From positions 1,364,001 to 1,428,000 of the forward strand of contig NZ_CP065546.1 in assembly GCF_015999545.1 (NCBI RefSeq): a stretch of DNA of 64,000 nucleotides. The letters are read 5' to 3'. The DNA comes from Lysinibacillus sp. JNUCC-52. GTDB lineage: Bacteria; Bacillota; Bacilli; Bacillales_A; Planococcaceae. Every line of letters begins with the position of its first letter. The first letter of the stretch is position 1. The notes under the pieces are model-generated. The model did no database searches and was not told where the DNA came from. It was given only the letters and a program-made list of their open reading frames with translations. This document shows positions 1-7,885 of the stretch, one piece after another. The translations under genes were made by a program, and so were the position numbers.

Positions 1-397
1 ATTTGACAAAGCCTTCAACTGAACCACCAGCATGTTCGGCTAATGCTGTTGCAGCATCATTGCCCGATCGCAGCATTAAGCCATAGAGCAAAGTTTCAAC
101 TGTTACCGTCTCACCCGCTTGCAGATAAATAGAAGAGCCTTCAGCCATTGCAGCCCTTGGAGAAATTACTACCTCATCTTGTAAATCACTGTTTTCAATA
201 GCAACGAGAGCTGTCCAAATTTTTGTTAAGCTTGCGATTGGGAGCCTTGCATCACTATTAGTACCTGATAATACACGACCTGTGTCGCCGTCTAACACAA
301 CATGGCCGCTTCCGCCTCTTGCCAAACCGTTTTGTGGAAAAACTAAAATCCCCACTACAATCATGCACAACAATACTCGTAGTAACCGTAGCAACAA
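1..397 (-). CDS. dacB: D-alanyl-D-alanine carboxypeptidase (PBP5 family), DacB-like, partial
   Basis: This is the N-terminal 132 codons of a penicillin-binding DD-carboxypeptidase; the gene runs off the left edge. It trims the terminal D-Ala of peptidoglycan stem peptides outside the membrane. A hydrophobic signal sequence (residues 1-20) is followed by the catalytic SxxK motif SLTK (Ser56, Lys59) and the SxN motif SGN (111-113). The KTG box lies outside the window. The start is TTG at 397 behind AAGGAGTGGC; a second TTG follows directly. Its place downstream of scpA-scpB matches B. subtilis dacB, the spore-cortex enzyme that precedes spmA-spmB, so dacB is preferred to dacA or dacF. The family is certain; the paralogue is inferred from synteny. 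Confidence 0.85.
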   Translation of the reverse strand, partial: MLLRLLRVLLCMIVVGILVFPQNGLARGGSGHVVLDGDTGRVLSGTNSDARLPIASLTKIWTALVAIENSDLQDEVVISPRAAMAEGSSIYLQAGETVTVETLLYGLMLRSGNDAATALAEHAGGSVEGFVK

Positions 398-472
398 GCC
401 ACTCCTTATTATAAGTGATAGATAAGTATAACGATGAACCTAAAAAGGAAAGCGATTAGCACATTTCCTCAA

Positions 473-1069
473 TTACTTAACGCCGTTAAAAGTTTCTTGG
501 AATTTGGTCATAAATAAATCCGTTTCTTGCTCTGCATCTCCATTTTCCTCCTCAGGTAATGGAGGCATTTCTTCAATACTATTTAAGCCAAAGTAATTTA
601 AGAACTCTTTCGTTGTACCATATAAAATGGCACGTCCAGTTCCTTCTGAACGGCCAACCTCTTTCACTAGCCCTCTGGAAGCGAGTGTTTGCAGTGGGCG
701 TTCACATTTTACGCCACGTAAATCTTCAATTGCCACCCTTGTAATAGGTTGTTTATACGCCACTATAGCCAACACTTCTAAGGATGCCTGAGATAATGAT
801 TGTGCAGTGGGATTCTCAACTAATTTTTGAATCGTATCTGCAAGCTCTTGCTTTGTAATTAACTGATAAACACCAGCCATTTCTTTAATTGTAATTCCTC
901 TATTTTCATCTTTCTCATATGCTGCACATAAAGCATCCATAGCTTGTGCAACTACTTCCTCTGCATCACCAAGTAGCTGTGCTAATTGCTTAATCGTTAA
1001 GCCATCATCACCCACAACAAATAATAAAGCTTCAATTCTACTTTGTAGGATCATTGTTTTCGTCATCAT
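473..1069 (-). CDS. scpB: Segregation and condensation protein B
   Basis: ScpB is the winged-helix (kleisin-associated) subunit of the SMC-ScpA-ScpB condensin that compacts and segregates the nucleoid. The 198-residue protein has the typical family length and two winged-helix domains, with the conserved segments IEALLFVVGDDGL near the N terminus and LEVLAIVAYKQPITR near residue 100. Its start overlaps the end of scpA by 32 bases, so the two are translationally coupled. Several in-frame ATG codons (1069, 1066, 1054) lie close together, so the exact start is uncertain by a few residues. The acidic C-terminal tail is poorly conserved in the family. Confidence 0.95.
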   Translation of the reverse strand: MMTKTMILQSRIEALLFVVGDDGLTIKQLAQLLGDAEEVVAQAMDALCAAYEKDENRGITIKEMAGVYQLITKQELADTIQKLVENPTAQSLSQASLEVLAIVAYKQPITRVAIEDLRGVKCERPLQTLASRGLVKEVGRSEGTGRAILYGTTKEFLNYFGLNSIEEMPPLPEEENGDAEQETDLFMTKFQETFNGVK

Positions 1070-1817
1070 CCCATTCCTCCTTCTGTAATGTGACCGTTAG
1101 TTCTTCAAAATTACCATCTTGCTCAACAAGGACAATCTGACGTTTCATCAGTTCCAGCAGTGATAAAAACGTTAAAATCAATGTTGGTTTATCCTCATAG
1201 GGAAAAAGCTCGAAAAATGACGCACGTCCACCTGTGGAACGTAAAGAATTCACAACAGAACGCATTTGATCCTTAACGGAGCGCTCCTGTCTCGTGACAG
1301 TTGTTTTCAATGGCTTTTTCAATTTTTTTCTGCGCATCAGCTTTTGGAAGGCGCCAAGCATATCATATATATTGACATTCATATCGAACAACGCCATTTG
1401 TTCATCTGAAGCCAATCCCGATAAATCTGAAGGTGGTCTTGTAAACACCTGCGCTCTATCCGATTCAAGCTCCTGTAGATTGCCTGCCGCTTCTTTATAT
1501 TTTTTATATTCTATTAAACGTTGCACCAGTTCCTCACGAGGGTCAGGTCCATCGACTTCAATTTCCGCATCCTCTAGCTCTCCTTCATGTATCGGTAGGA
1601 GCATACGGCTTTTAATGGCTAAAAGTGTAGCAGCCATCACTAAATACTCACTCGCCTCATTTAATTCCAGAACCTGCATGGCATGAATATGATCTATATA
1701 TTGTTGCGTAATTTCTGCCATTGGAATATCATAGATATCAATTTCCAATCTGTGAATTAAGTGCAATAATAGATCAAGAGGTCCTGAAAAGGCTTCTAAT
1801 TTTACTTCATAAGACAT
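1038..1817 (-). CDS. scpA: Segregation and condensation protein A
   Basis: ScpA is the kleisin that bridges the SMC heads with ScpB in the bacterial condensin. The 259-residue protein begins with the family signature around VKLEAFSGPLDLLLHLI and ends with a winged-helix region (FFELFPYEDKPTLILTFLSLLELMK) that contacts the SMC head. Length and order (scpA then scpB, overlapping) match B. subtilis ypuG-ypuH. The divergent gene upstream (ypuF homologue) starts 56 bases away, so both promoters sit in that short gap. Confidence 0.96.
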   Translation of the reverse strand: MSYEVKLEAFSGPLDLLLHLIHRLEIDIYDIPMAEITQQYIDHIHAMQVLELNEASEYLVMAATLLAIKSRMLLPIHEGELEDAEIEVDGPDPREELVQRLIEYKKYKEAAGNLQELESDRAQVFTRPPSDLSGLASDEQMALFDMNVNIYDMLGAFQKLMRRKKLKKPLKTTVTRQERSVKDQMRSVVNSLRSTGGRASFFELFPYEDKPTLILTFLSLLELMKRQIVLVEQDGNFEELTVTLQKEEWDDDENNDPTK

Positions 1818-1872
1818 TATTTTACCACCCTGATATTCAATGTTCTTTTAGTATAGTGGAAAGGAGTCCAAA

Positions 1873-2376
1873 ATGCATCCACAGCACCATACTTTATTTA
1901 TAGATTACTGTGCCTATTTCAATGGCAATGGGGATTTTTTTGAATGCCATGAAGTACTTGAGGAATATTGGAAGGACCTCGCGCCTGGCAATAAAAATCA
2001 TCCTCTTGTAGGTTATGTTCAATTAGCGACAGGATTATATCATTGGCGTCGCGGCAACGCAACGGGTGCTTTCAAAATCCTACATAAAGCACTCAACAAT
2101 TTTCAACTTAATAAAGGCAATGTATTTTTTAATGAAATAGACTACACCACTCTTCTCGCACAATTAACGGAAACACTAGACCATATTCAAACAGGCAAGT
2201 CCTTTCAGGCGTTTCAATTACCGCTAATGCCTGCTTTACATGATTTAGTGATGGCACGCATATTGCTTTTACCTGAAAGTAGCTCTGACTATCTTCTTCA
2301 TAAACATATGCTACGTGATCGCTCACATATTCTTGCTGAGCGACAAGAAAGCAAACAAAGAAAAAGCAGACGTTAA
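1873..2376 (+). CDS. ypuF: DUF309 family protein, YpuF homologue
   Basis: This 167-residue protein belongs to the DUF309 family, recognised by the segment GDFFECHEVLEEYWKD near residue 20 and a following LATGLYHWRRGN helix. The family is all-helical; its biochemical role is not established. In B. subtilis ypuF sits next to ribT and scpA, exactly as here, but here it is transcribed divergently from scpA. Its stop overlaps the stop of the convergent ribT gene by four bases. Confidence 0.85.
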   Translation: MHPQHHTLFIDYCAYFNGNGDFFECHEVLEEYWKDLAPGNKNHPLVGYVQLATGLYHWRRGNATGAFKILHKALNNFQLNKGNVFFNEIDYTTLLAQLTETLDHIQTGKSFQAFQLPLMPALHDLVMARILLLPESSSDYLLHKHMLRDRSHILAERQESKQRKSRR

Positions 2377-2744
2377 TTTTCGTCTGCTTTTTCTTCATTA
2401 CATTGTATACATTTTTGCACAAATTCACGGGTTTCATCCGTTGCACGTACTTGTTCGTACTGGCCAAGATCTGCTACTTCTTGTAGCATCTCTTTAGCTA
2501 CACCTTCACCTCTATAGGATGGAACTACAGAGACGTGCTGAATAGTTGCCGTGTTATTGTCTACTACAAGCCCGACGATCCCAACATACTCATCGTTCTT
2601 TTTCCATAAATATAATACCCAATTCTCATCATTTTCATAAGATTGGATTGTCTCTGTGAGCTTTTTAATGTCTTTTTCGTTAGGCATAAACGAGAGTAGC
2701 CCCATCGCTATTTTCTCGAAAGCTTTTTTATATCGAATTAACAT
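2373..2744 (-). CDS. ribT: RibT-like GNAT N-acetyltransferase
   Basis: This 123-residue single-domain GNAT protein is close in length and sequence to B. subtilis RibT; the N-terminal segment MLIRYKKAFEKIAMGLLSFM is nearly identical from memory. The acetyl-CoA binding motif A is seen as VVPSYRGEGVAKEML near residues 80-95. RibT was named from its position by the riboflavin operon, but its substrate is not known. No rib genes are present here; its neighbours are ypuF and lysA. Confidence 0.85.
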   Translation of the reverse strand: MLIRYKKAFEKIAMGLLSFMPNEKDIKKLTETIQSYENDENWVLYLWKKNDEYVGIVGLVVDNNTATIQHVSVVPSYRGEGVAKEMLQEVADLGQYEQVRATDETREFVQKCIQCNEEKADEN

Positions 2745-2830
2745 AATTGTCTATTCCCTCTTTTTCTAGCTGTACATAATCTTTGACTATCCTACACGAT
2801 TTGTACTATTACCGCAAGCCAATTTCTGTC

Positions 2831-2947
2831 TTACGAACCAGGGCCGAGAATACCTTTTGATGCTAACACCCAATAGACAACGCCCCACAATAAAATAAAT
2901 GTCGTCATGGACGCTAATAAAACCCACTTATTTTTTCTCAAATTCAT
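2831..2947 (-). CDS. Small single-span membrane protein downstream of lysA (38 aa)
   Basis: This short frame begins at an ATG overlapping the lysA stop codon (ATGA arrangement) and encodes 38 residues ending in TAA at 2831. It has a basic N terminus (MNLRKNKW) and one hydrophobic helix (about residues 8-28) with two Trp, then a short Gly/Pro tail. The AAAAAAGGG stretch before it can serve as a ribosome binding site. The translational coupling to lysA supports expression. I do not recognise the family; in B. subtilis this position is held by ppiB, which is absent here. Confidence 0.6.
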   Translation of the reverse strand: MNLRKNKWVLLASMTTFILLWGVVYWVLASKGILGPGS

Positions 2948-4263
2948 TCACCCTTTTTTAACGTTAACGGGAGATCATTTTGTACAATATCTTCATAACT
3001 TTCACGTTTAATGGCTAATTGGTGCTGTCCATTTTCTACAAATACCACCGCTGGACGTGGTACACGATTGTAGTTGCTCGCCATCGAATAGCCATATGCC
3101 CCAGTACAGAAGATTGCTAGTACATCACCTGAAGCTGCTTCTTGTAATTTTGCATCGATAATCAATTTATCGCCCGATTCACAAAGTTTTCCAGCTACAG
3201 TGTACGTCTCTTCTTTTGGTGCATTGGCTTTACTTGCAATAACCGCCTCGTATTTCGCATCGTAGAGTGCAGGACGAATATTGTCACTCATTCCGCCATC
3301 AACTGCAATGTAGTTACGTACATCTGGTACTGTTTTTTGAGAACCAATTGTATAAAGTGATGTGCCTGCATCGCCAACAAGTGAACGACCTGGTTCAATC
3401 CAGATTTCTGGCATCGTTAGACCAAGTACTGTTGCTTTGTTTTTCACAACTGTAATCATATCCTCAACATATACTTGTGGCTCAAGCGGTGCATCTTCTT
3501 CTGTATAGCGAATACCAAAGCCCCCACCTAAGTTTAACACAGTACACGTAAAACCGTGAATCTTGTTCCAACTAGAAATCTTGTCGATTAATTTTTCTCC
3601 CGCTAAACCAAAGCCCGCTGTGTCAAAGATTTGAGAACCAATATGGCAGTGTAAGCCTAAAAGTTGTAAGTATTCATGTTTAAATGTTTGCTCAAACGCT
3701 TCATCTGCTTGGCCGTTATTTAAATCAAAGCCAAATTTAGAATCTGCTTGCCCTGTCGTAATGAAATCATGTGTATGTGCCTCAACACCTGGTGTGACAC
3801 GCAACAAAATACGCATGTTTTGCTGACGGCGCTCTGAAATTTCTTTTAAAAGCTTAATTTCATAGAAGTTATCTACTACAATACAACCAATTTTTGAGTC
3901 AAAGGCTAGCTCTAATTCTGCAATACTTTTATTATTGCCATGGAAGTGAATGCGCTCTGCTGGGAATCCTGCTTTTAATGCTGTAAATAATTCTCCACCC
4001 GAGACAACATCCAATGATAGATTTTCCTCTGCTGCTAATTGGTACACCGCTACACATGCAAATGCTTTTGAAGCATAAGCTACTTCTGCCTTTACACCTA
4101 GTTTTTTGAATGTATCGATAAAGCCGCGTGCGCGTTTACGTATAAGCGCTGTATCGTACACAAAAAGTGGTGTACCGTATACTTTTGCAAGCTCTAGTGT
4201 GTCTACTTGTCCTATTGTTAAATGTCCATCTTCAGAAATCGCTTGTGTTCCATATAAATGCAT
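2944..4263 (-). CDS. lysA: Diaminopimelate decarboxylase
   Basis: LysA is the PLP enzyme that decarboxylates meso-diaminopimelate to L-lysine, the last step of lysine synthesis. The 439-residue protein has the alanine-racemase-like barrel with the PLP lysine in AYASKAF (about residue 66), the phosphate-binding LNLGGGFG loop, and the C-terminal CESGD motif whose Cys completes the active site across the dimer. The start at 4263 is chosen because GGGAG lies 7 bases upstream; upstream in-frame ATGs at 4269 and 4284 have poor spacing. It follows spoVAF, as in B. subtilis, where lysA is the last gene of the spoVA operon region. Confidence 0.96.
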   Translation of the reverse strand: MHLYGTQAISEDGHLTIGQVDTLELAKVYGTPLFVYDTALIRKRARGFIDTFKKLGVKAEVAYASKAFACVAVYQLAAEENLSLDVVSGGELFTALKAGFPAERIHFHGNNKSIAELELAFDSKIGCIVVDNFYEIKLLKEISERRQQNMRILLRVTPGVEAHTHDFITTGQADSKFGFDLNNGQADEAFEQTFKHEYLQLLGLHCHIGSQIFDTAGFGLAGEKLIDKISSWNKIHGFTCTVLNLGGGFGIRYTEEDAPLEPQVYVEDMITVVKNKATVLGLTMPEIWIEPGRSLVGDAGTSLYTIGSQKTVPDVRNYIAVDGGMSDNIRPALYDAKYEAVIASKANAPKEETYTVAGKLCESGDKLIIDAKLQEAASGDVLAIFCTGAYGYSMASNYNRVPRPAVVFVENGQHQLAIKRESYEDIVQNDLPLTLKKGE

Positions 4264-4472
4264 TTGCATCTCTCCCTTTTTCACGTTTCCATTTTGTGAA
4301 TTTGCGCCTCGTGGTATATTTAAAAACCTAGTTTAAAAACATCTCCATCGAGGCATTATTTTTCATTAGCAAGACCATTACATGTTGGCATGCTAACAAA
4401 AGTAATTTTTGCAAAAATCACAAAATACTATAGGTGAACTTTATCACATGAAAAAAGTGAGTGCAACGGCTC

Positions 4473-5915
4473 CTATGATCTTTTTCGCTGTTTGGAATCG
4501 ACGATAAATGGTCTTAATGCATCCGACGTCATTGGGAAACGGATAATTACCCGAAGCATTGCTGTCGGGAAAAATGGTACGAGCGGCCATAAATACGGCG
4601 CTTGTAACGGACGCAATGAACATAAATACGTGAATAATATAAATATTCCAATGAATAATCCATCCGCCCCCCAAATGCCAGTCATAAGGAGCAAGAAAAT
4701 TCTAAAGAGCTTAATGGAAATACTTAGCTCATAAGATGGAATAATAAATGTAAATATTGCTCCTACGGCTGTATATAACACAACTTCCGATGAGAAAACG
4801 CCAACATCGATGGCGATTTGTCCAATGATGACCCCTGCTACTAATCCCATTGCAGTGGATAATGGCGTAGGGGTATGAATGGCGGCCATCCTTAAAAATT
4901 CAATTCCTATATCAGCTATTAGGATTTGCAGTAATATTGGAATATGTGATTTTTCCTGACTACCTAAAAAGGACAAGGAATCAGGTAATAACGATTCGTT
5001 CGTTACAAATAAATACCACAATGGTAATAATAGTAACCCCATAACCGTTCCGAAATAACGCATAAAACGAACAAATGTCCCAACAATTGGCGCTTGTCTG
5101 TATTCTTCAGCATGCTGCAATAAATGAAAAATTGTAATAGGTACTAAAATAACAGAAGGTGACGTGTCCACCATGATGGCCACATGCCCCTCTAATAAAT
5201 GAGCAGCGACAATGTCAGGTCGTTCTGTATAACGAACAAATGGTATAGGGTGGAACTTTTGCTTAAATAGCCACTCCTCTAGAGATTTATCGGCCATCGT
5301 CAAACCATCATGATTAATTTGACCAAGACGCTGTCGCAATTTATCGAGCATTTCCTCATTTGCAATATCCTTCATAAACGCAATTGCGACATCGGTCTGA
5401 CCGATTTTGGATATTTTATGTAGCTCGAAGCGTAAATTACTGTTGCGAATGCGTCGACGCACTAAAGCTGTATTTTGTGAAATCCCTTCCGTAAAGCCAT
5501 CCCTTGAACCACGTATTACCTTTTCATTATCAGGCTCCTCAGGTGATCGCCCTGGATAATTTCGCAGCTCAGCAACATAACAGTAACCACTTTTCGTAAT
5601 AAATGTTACTTGTCCACTTAAAATGGCGAGCAGGTAGGCTTTACGCTCTGTTTCTTCAGAACGGCCATGGAAGTTAAAAAGTGTTTCAAAATATTCTTTC
5701 TCATCGTCAATATCGATGTCTTCTTCAGGTAACATACTTGATAGTAACTGTGTTAAGGTTTCCCCATCTACAAGTCCACTAATATATGCACAAAGAACCG
5801 GCAAATCTTTGACAAATAAATGCTTAATGCCAACGTCAAATGATTCGCCGTCCCCAAATTGCTCTTTAAGAAAATCTTCGGCTTCTTCTAAGCTGTTAAA
5901 TAGTTTATTTGTCAT
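4473..5915 (-). CDS. spoVAF: Spore germination protein SpoVAF (GerA family)
   Basis: This 480-residue protein is a GerA-type spore inner-membrane subunit, close to B. subtilis SpoVAF. The soluble N-terminal half carries the family segments LRNYPGRSPEEPDNEKVIRG and VRYTERPDIVAAHLLEGHV, followed by five to six transmembrane helices from about residue 270. In B. subtilis it is the last spoVA gene and takes part in germination. Here it begins only 15 bases after sigF, so the spoVAA-spoVAE genes normally between them are missing at this locus. It is probably co-transcribed with spoIIA late in the forespore programme. Confidence 0.93.
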   Translation of the reverse strand: MTNKLFNSLEEAEDFLKEQFGDGESFDVGIKHLFVKDLPVLCAYISGLVDGETLTQLLSSMLPEEDIDIDDEKEYFETLFNFHGRSEETERKAYLLAILSGQVTFITKSGYCYVAELRNYPGRSPEEPDNEKVIRGSRDGFTEGISQNTALVRRRIRNSNLRFELHKISKIGQTDVAIAFMKDIANEEMLDKLRQRLGQINHDGLTMADKSLEEWLFKQKFHPIPFVRYTERPDIVAAHLLEGHVAIMVDTSPSVILVPITIFHLLQHAEEYRQAPIVGTFVRFMRYFGTVMGLLLLPLWYLFVTNESLLPDSLSFLGSQEKSHIPILLQILIADIGIEFLRMAAIHTPTPLSTAMGLVAGVIIGQIAIDVGVFSSEVVLYTAVGAIFTFIIPSYELSISIKLFRIFLLLMTGIWGADGLFIGIFILFTYLCSLRPLQAPYLWPLVPFFPTAMLRVIIRFPMTSDALRPFIVDSKQRKRS

Positions 5916-5930
5916 GCTGTCACCATTTTC

Positions 5931-6719
5931 TTAGATGTCTTTTTCTACTCCATGCTCAACTGTGGCGCTTGTGGCCATCCAGCTTTTTAACTGCGCTAAA
6001 ATCTTTTTCTCTAAACGAGATACTTGTACTTGTGAAATACCAAGCCTGTTGGCTATTTCCGTTTGTGTACAATCTGAAAAATAGCGTAAATAAATAATGG
6101 ATTGCTCTCGAGGATCTAATCTTGTAAGCACTTCTTTGAGCGGAATATATTCAAATGGTTGCTCAGACTTTTCATCCTTCATTTGGTCCATTAACGTAAT
6201 GGAATCCCCTTCACTTTCATACAATTGCTCATGTAAGGAAGCAGGATCCCTTAATGCATCCGAAGCAGTGACGATTTCCTCCGTCGTCACCCCAAGTACT
6301 TGTGCTAAATCTTGAATGGTCGGTGGATGCTCATTGTTCTTAATAAATTCGTCAGTTGCATGGCGTATTTTAAAGTTAAGCTCACGAATAGAGCGGCTAA
6401 CCTTCACCATGCCATCATCTCTTAAGAACCGCTGTATTTCGCCGATAATCATCGGCACCGCATATGTGGAAAACTTCACATCGTATGCTAAATCAAACTT
6501 ATCTACAGATTTCATAAGCCCTATACAGCCAATTTGAAATAAATCTTCGAGCTCCACGCCCCTTGTAGTGAAGCGTTGGACGATGGACCATACAAGTCTC
6601 GTATTCCCCTCAATCATTCGTTTACGAGCTTCATGGTCGCCCTGTTGTGAACGCGCAATTAAATCACGCATTTCCTCCTGTGACAAAAGCTTATCGGACG
6701 ACTGTTCTATCGGCTTCAC
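5931..6719 (-). CDS. sigF: RNA polymerase sporulation sigma factor F
   Basis: Sigma-F directs the first forespore-specific transcription after asymmetric division. The 262-residue protein has region 2 (LFQIGCIGLMKSVDKFDLAY, about 60-85), region 3, and the region 4 helix-turn-helix (TEIANRLGISQVQVSRLEKK near the C terminus). The start is GTG at 6719, supported by GAGG eight bases upstream. The gene lies 10 bases after spoIIAB, its anti-sigma factor, and together with spoIIAA forms the conserved tricistronic operon. Confidence 0.97.
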   Translation of the reverse strand: MKPIEQSSDKLLSQEEMRDLIARSQQGDHEARKRMIEGNTRLVWSIVQRFTTRGVELEDLFQIGCIGLMKSVDKFDLAYDVKFSTYAVPMIIGEIQRFLRDDGMVKVSRSIRELNFKIRHATDEFIKNNEHPPTIQDLAQVLGVTTEEIVTASDALRDPASLHEQLYESEGDSITLMDQMKDEKSEQPFEYIPLKEVLTRLDPREQSIIYLRYFSDCTQTEIANRLGISQVQVSRLEKKILAQLKSWMATSATVEHGVEKDI

Positions 6720-6729
6720 GATAGCAACC

Positions 6730-7170
6730 TCACATTACCGCTGTGCGAACCGAGTAAAATTTTTTCGTAAACGTTACTGTTGTGCCTTGTTGCCATTGAG
6801 ACATGACTGTCAGCTGATCTGAAAAGCTATCCATAATTGTAAAGCCCATTCCCGAACGTTCCATTGCACTTTTCGTTGTAAACAAAGGTTCCATTGCTTG
6901 ACTTACATCTGCAATACCAACCCCTTTATCCATTACAGATACGGTTACAATATCATCCTCACGTTTTGCATGGACTGTAACAACACCTTTACCATCCTCT
7001 TCATAACCGTGGATAATCGCATTGGAAACAGCTTCCGAGACAACTGTTTTAAATTCTGATAGCTCATCAATTGTTGGGTCTAATTGTGCGATAAAGCCTG
7101 TAATGGCCACACGTGCCAAAGCTTCATTTTCGCTAATTGCTAAAAAAGTTAATGTCATTTCGTTATCCAT
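6730..7170 (-). CDS. spoIIAB: Anti-sigma F factor / serine kinase SpoIIAB
   Basis: SpoIIAB binds and silences sigma-F and phosphorylates SpoIIAA. The 146-residue protein has a GHKL ATPase fold with the N box (EAVSNAIIHGYE), the DKGVGI box and the lid/G2 box (SGMGFTIM). Length equals B. subtilis SpoIIAB. Its ATG overlaps the end of spoIIAA by eight bases and is preceded by GGGGGA, indicating coupled translation that keeps the partner proteins balanced. Confidence 0.97.
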   Translation of the reverse strand: MDNEMTLTFLAISENEALARVAITGFIAQLDPTIDELSEFKTVVSEAVSNAIIHGYEEDGKGVVTVHAKREDDIVTVSVMDKGVGIADVSQAMEPLFTTKSAMERSGMGFTIMDSFSDQLTVMSQWQQGTTVTFTKKFYSVRTAVM

Positions 7171-7516
7171 TTACAATCCCCCTAACTCGATCAATCGCTT
7201 CTTCCTCTGTTGCATCCATCATCCACGGCCCTAAACCAGAAAATTGAAATACTTTTCGCATTGTCGGCGATGGATTTAATAAAATTGTTCGTCCAGCCAC
7301 TGCTTCTAATTCACGCATTCGACCAAGGACAAGGCCAACACCTGAACTATCCATAAACGATAGTCGTTCAAAATTCCAAATGATGGTCGTTACTGCGCCT
7401 TGAAATATTGCTGCAGAAATTTTAGCTCGAATTTGCTCTACTGCATGATGATCGAGCTCCCCAAATAAACGTACAACCACTGTCTCTCTTGTTACCATTT
7501 CTAATTGAAAATGCAT
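7163..7516 (-). CDS. spoIIAA: Anti-sigma F factor antagonist SpoIIAA
   Basis: SpoIIAA is the STAS-domain anti-anti-sigma factor that releases sigma-F when dephosphorylated by SpoIIE. The 117-residue protein carries the phosphorylation motif FMDSSGVG with the predicted phospho-acceptor Ser57, as in B. subtilis Ser58. The start at 7516 is preferred because GGAGG lies eight bases upstream and it aligns with the family N terminus; ATG at 7522 is an alternative with short spacing. It is the first gene of the spoIIA operon. Confidence 0.95.
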   Translation of the reverse strand: MHFQLEMVTRETVVVRLFGELDHHAVEQIRAKISAAIFQGAVTTIIWNFERLSFMDSSGVGLVLGRMRELEAVAGRTILLNPSPTMRKVFQFSGLGPWMMDATEEEAIDRVRGIVNG

Positions 7517-7538
7517 GAACATCGCCTCCTCCTCGTGC

Positions 7539-7616
7539 AATTCCACATTCCTTTTGACAAATCCTTGCTGTTGACAGAACTAGTGCCAAGTCTTTCGAAA
7601 TAGTGTAAAATCGACA
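7539..7616 (-). promoter_or_regulatory. SigH-type promoter and Spo0A box of the spoIIA operon
   Basis: On the minus strand AGGATTT (7565-7559) is followed after a 12-base spacer by a GTGGAATT element (-10 core GAATT at 7543-7539), fitting the SigH consensus AGGAwWW-N11/12-RnnGAATWW. About 50 bases upstream lies TGTCGAT (7616-7610), six of seven bases of the 0A box TGTCGAA. The implied start near 7532 gives a very short leader that contains the Shine-Dalgarno sequence. B. subtilis spoIIA is likewise driven by SigH with Spo0A~P. Confidence 0.7.
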
Positions 7617-7885
7617 TTCTTATTGCTTTAAGGTTATGTGCAGTATGGGATAAATAAGAAAGTTTTAAACGTGGTCTACATTTTTTGTAAGTGTAACTGT
7701 GAAGGAGGCTTTTTTATGTAGTTATTTAGTAAAAAGGCAGCCGAAAAACAAAAGAAAAAGTGTTCGATTGACGGCCGTCAATCGAACACTTTTTGCGTTG
7801 TCGTTGATGTTTTCTAAAGCGAATGTTCCCGTATAGAGGCCCGCCTTTTCTATCTTCAACTCATGTATTCTTTTTATTTGATTAA
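7547..7885. other. Intergenic region at the usual dacF position, with an aborted start site
   Basis: Between spoIIAA and pdp, where B. subtilis has dacF, there is no full gene. On the plus strand AAGGAGG (7702-7708) lies seven bases before ATG (7716), but the next codon is TAG. Reading past the stop gives about 31 further codons (LFSKKAAEKQKKKC and on) to TAA, running into the terminator stem. This looks like a dead small gene or a start-stop element. The rest holds the spoIIA promoter and the pdp terminator. Confidence 0.45.
7755..7794. terminator. Perfect 40-bp palindromic terminator after pdp
   Basis: The sequence is a perfect inverted repeat of 20 bp per arm centred between 7774 and 7775, flanked by A-runs and T-runs on both strands. 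It follows the pdp stop codon and should end the deoB-pdp transcript before the spoIIA promoter. It could also stop plus-strand transcripts from the aborted small frame. Its stem resembles that of the terminator at 24236-24275. Confidence 0.85.

Noticed and set aside
4285..4472. Lysine riboswitch upstream of lysA
   Set aside because: The gap to spoVAF is under 210 bases and none of the conserved L-box elements can be seen; lysA appears to be read from the operon.
4444..4734. Open frames overlapping the 3' end of spoVAF on both strands
   Set aside because: They lie inside the conserved spoVAF coding sequence and lack family similarity or good starts.
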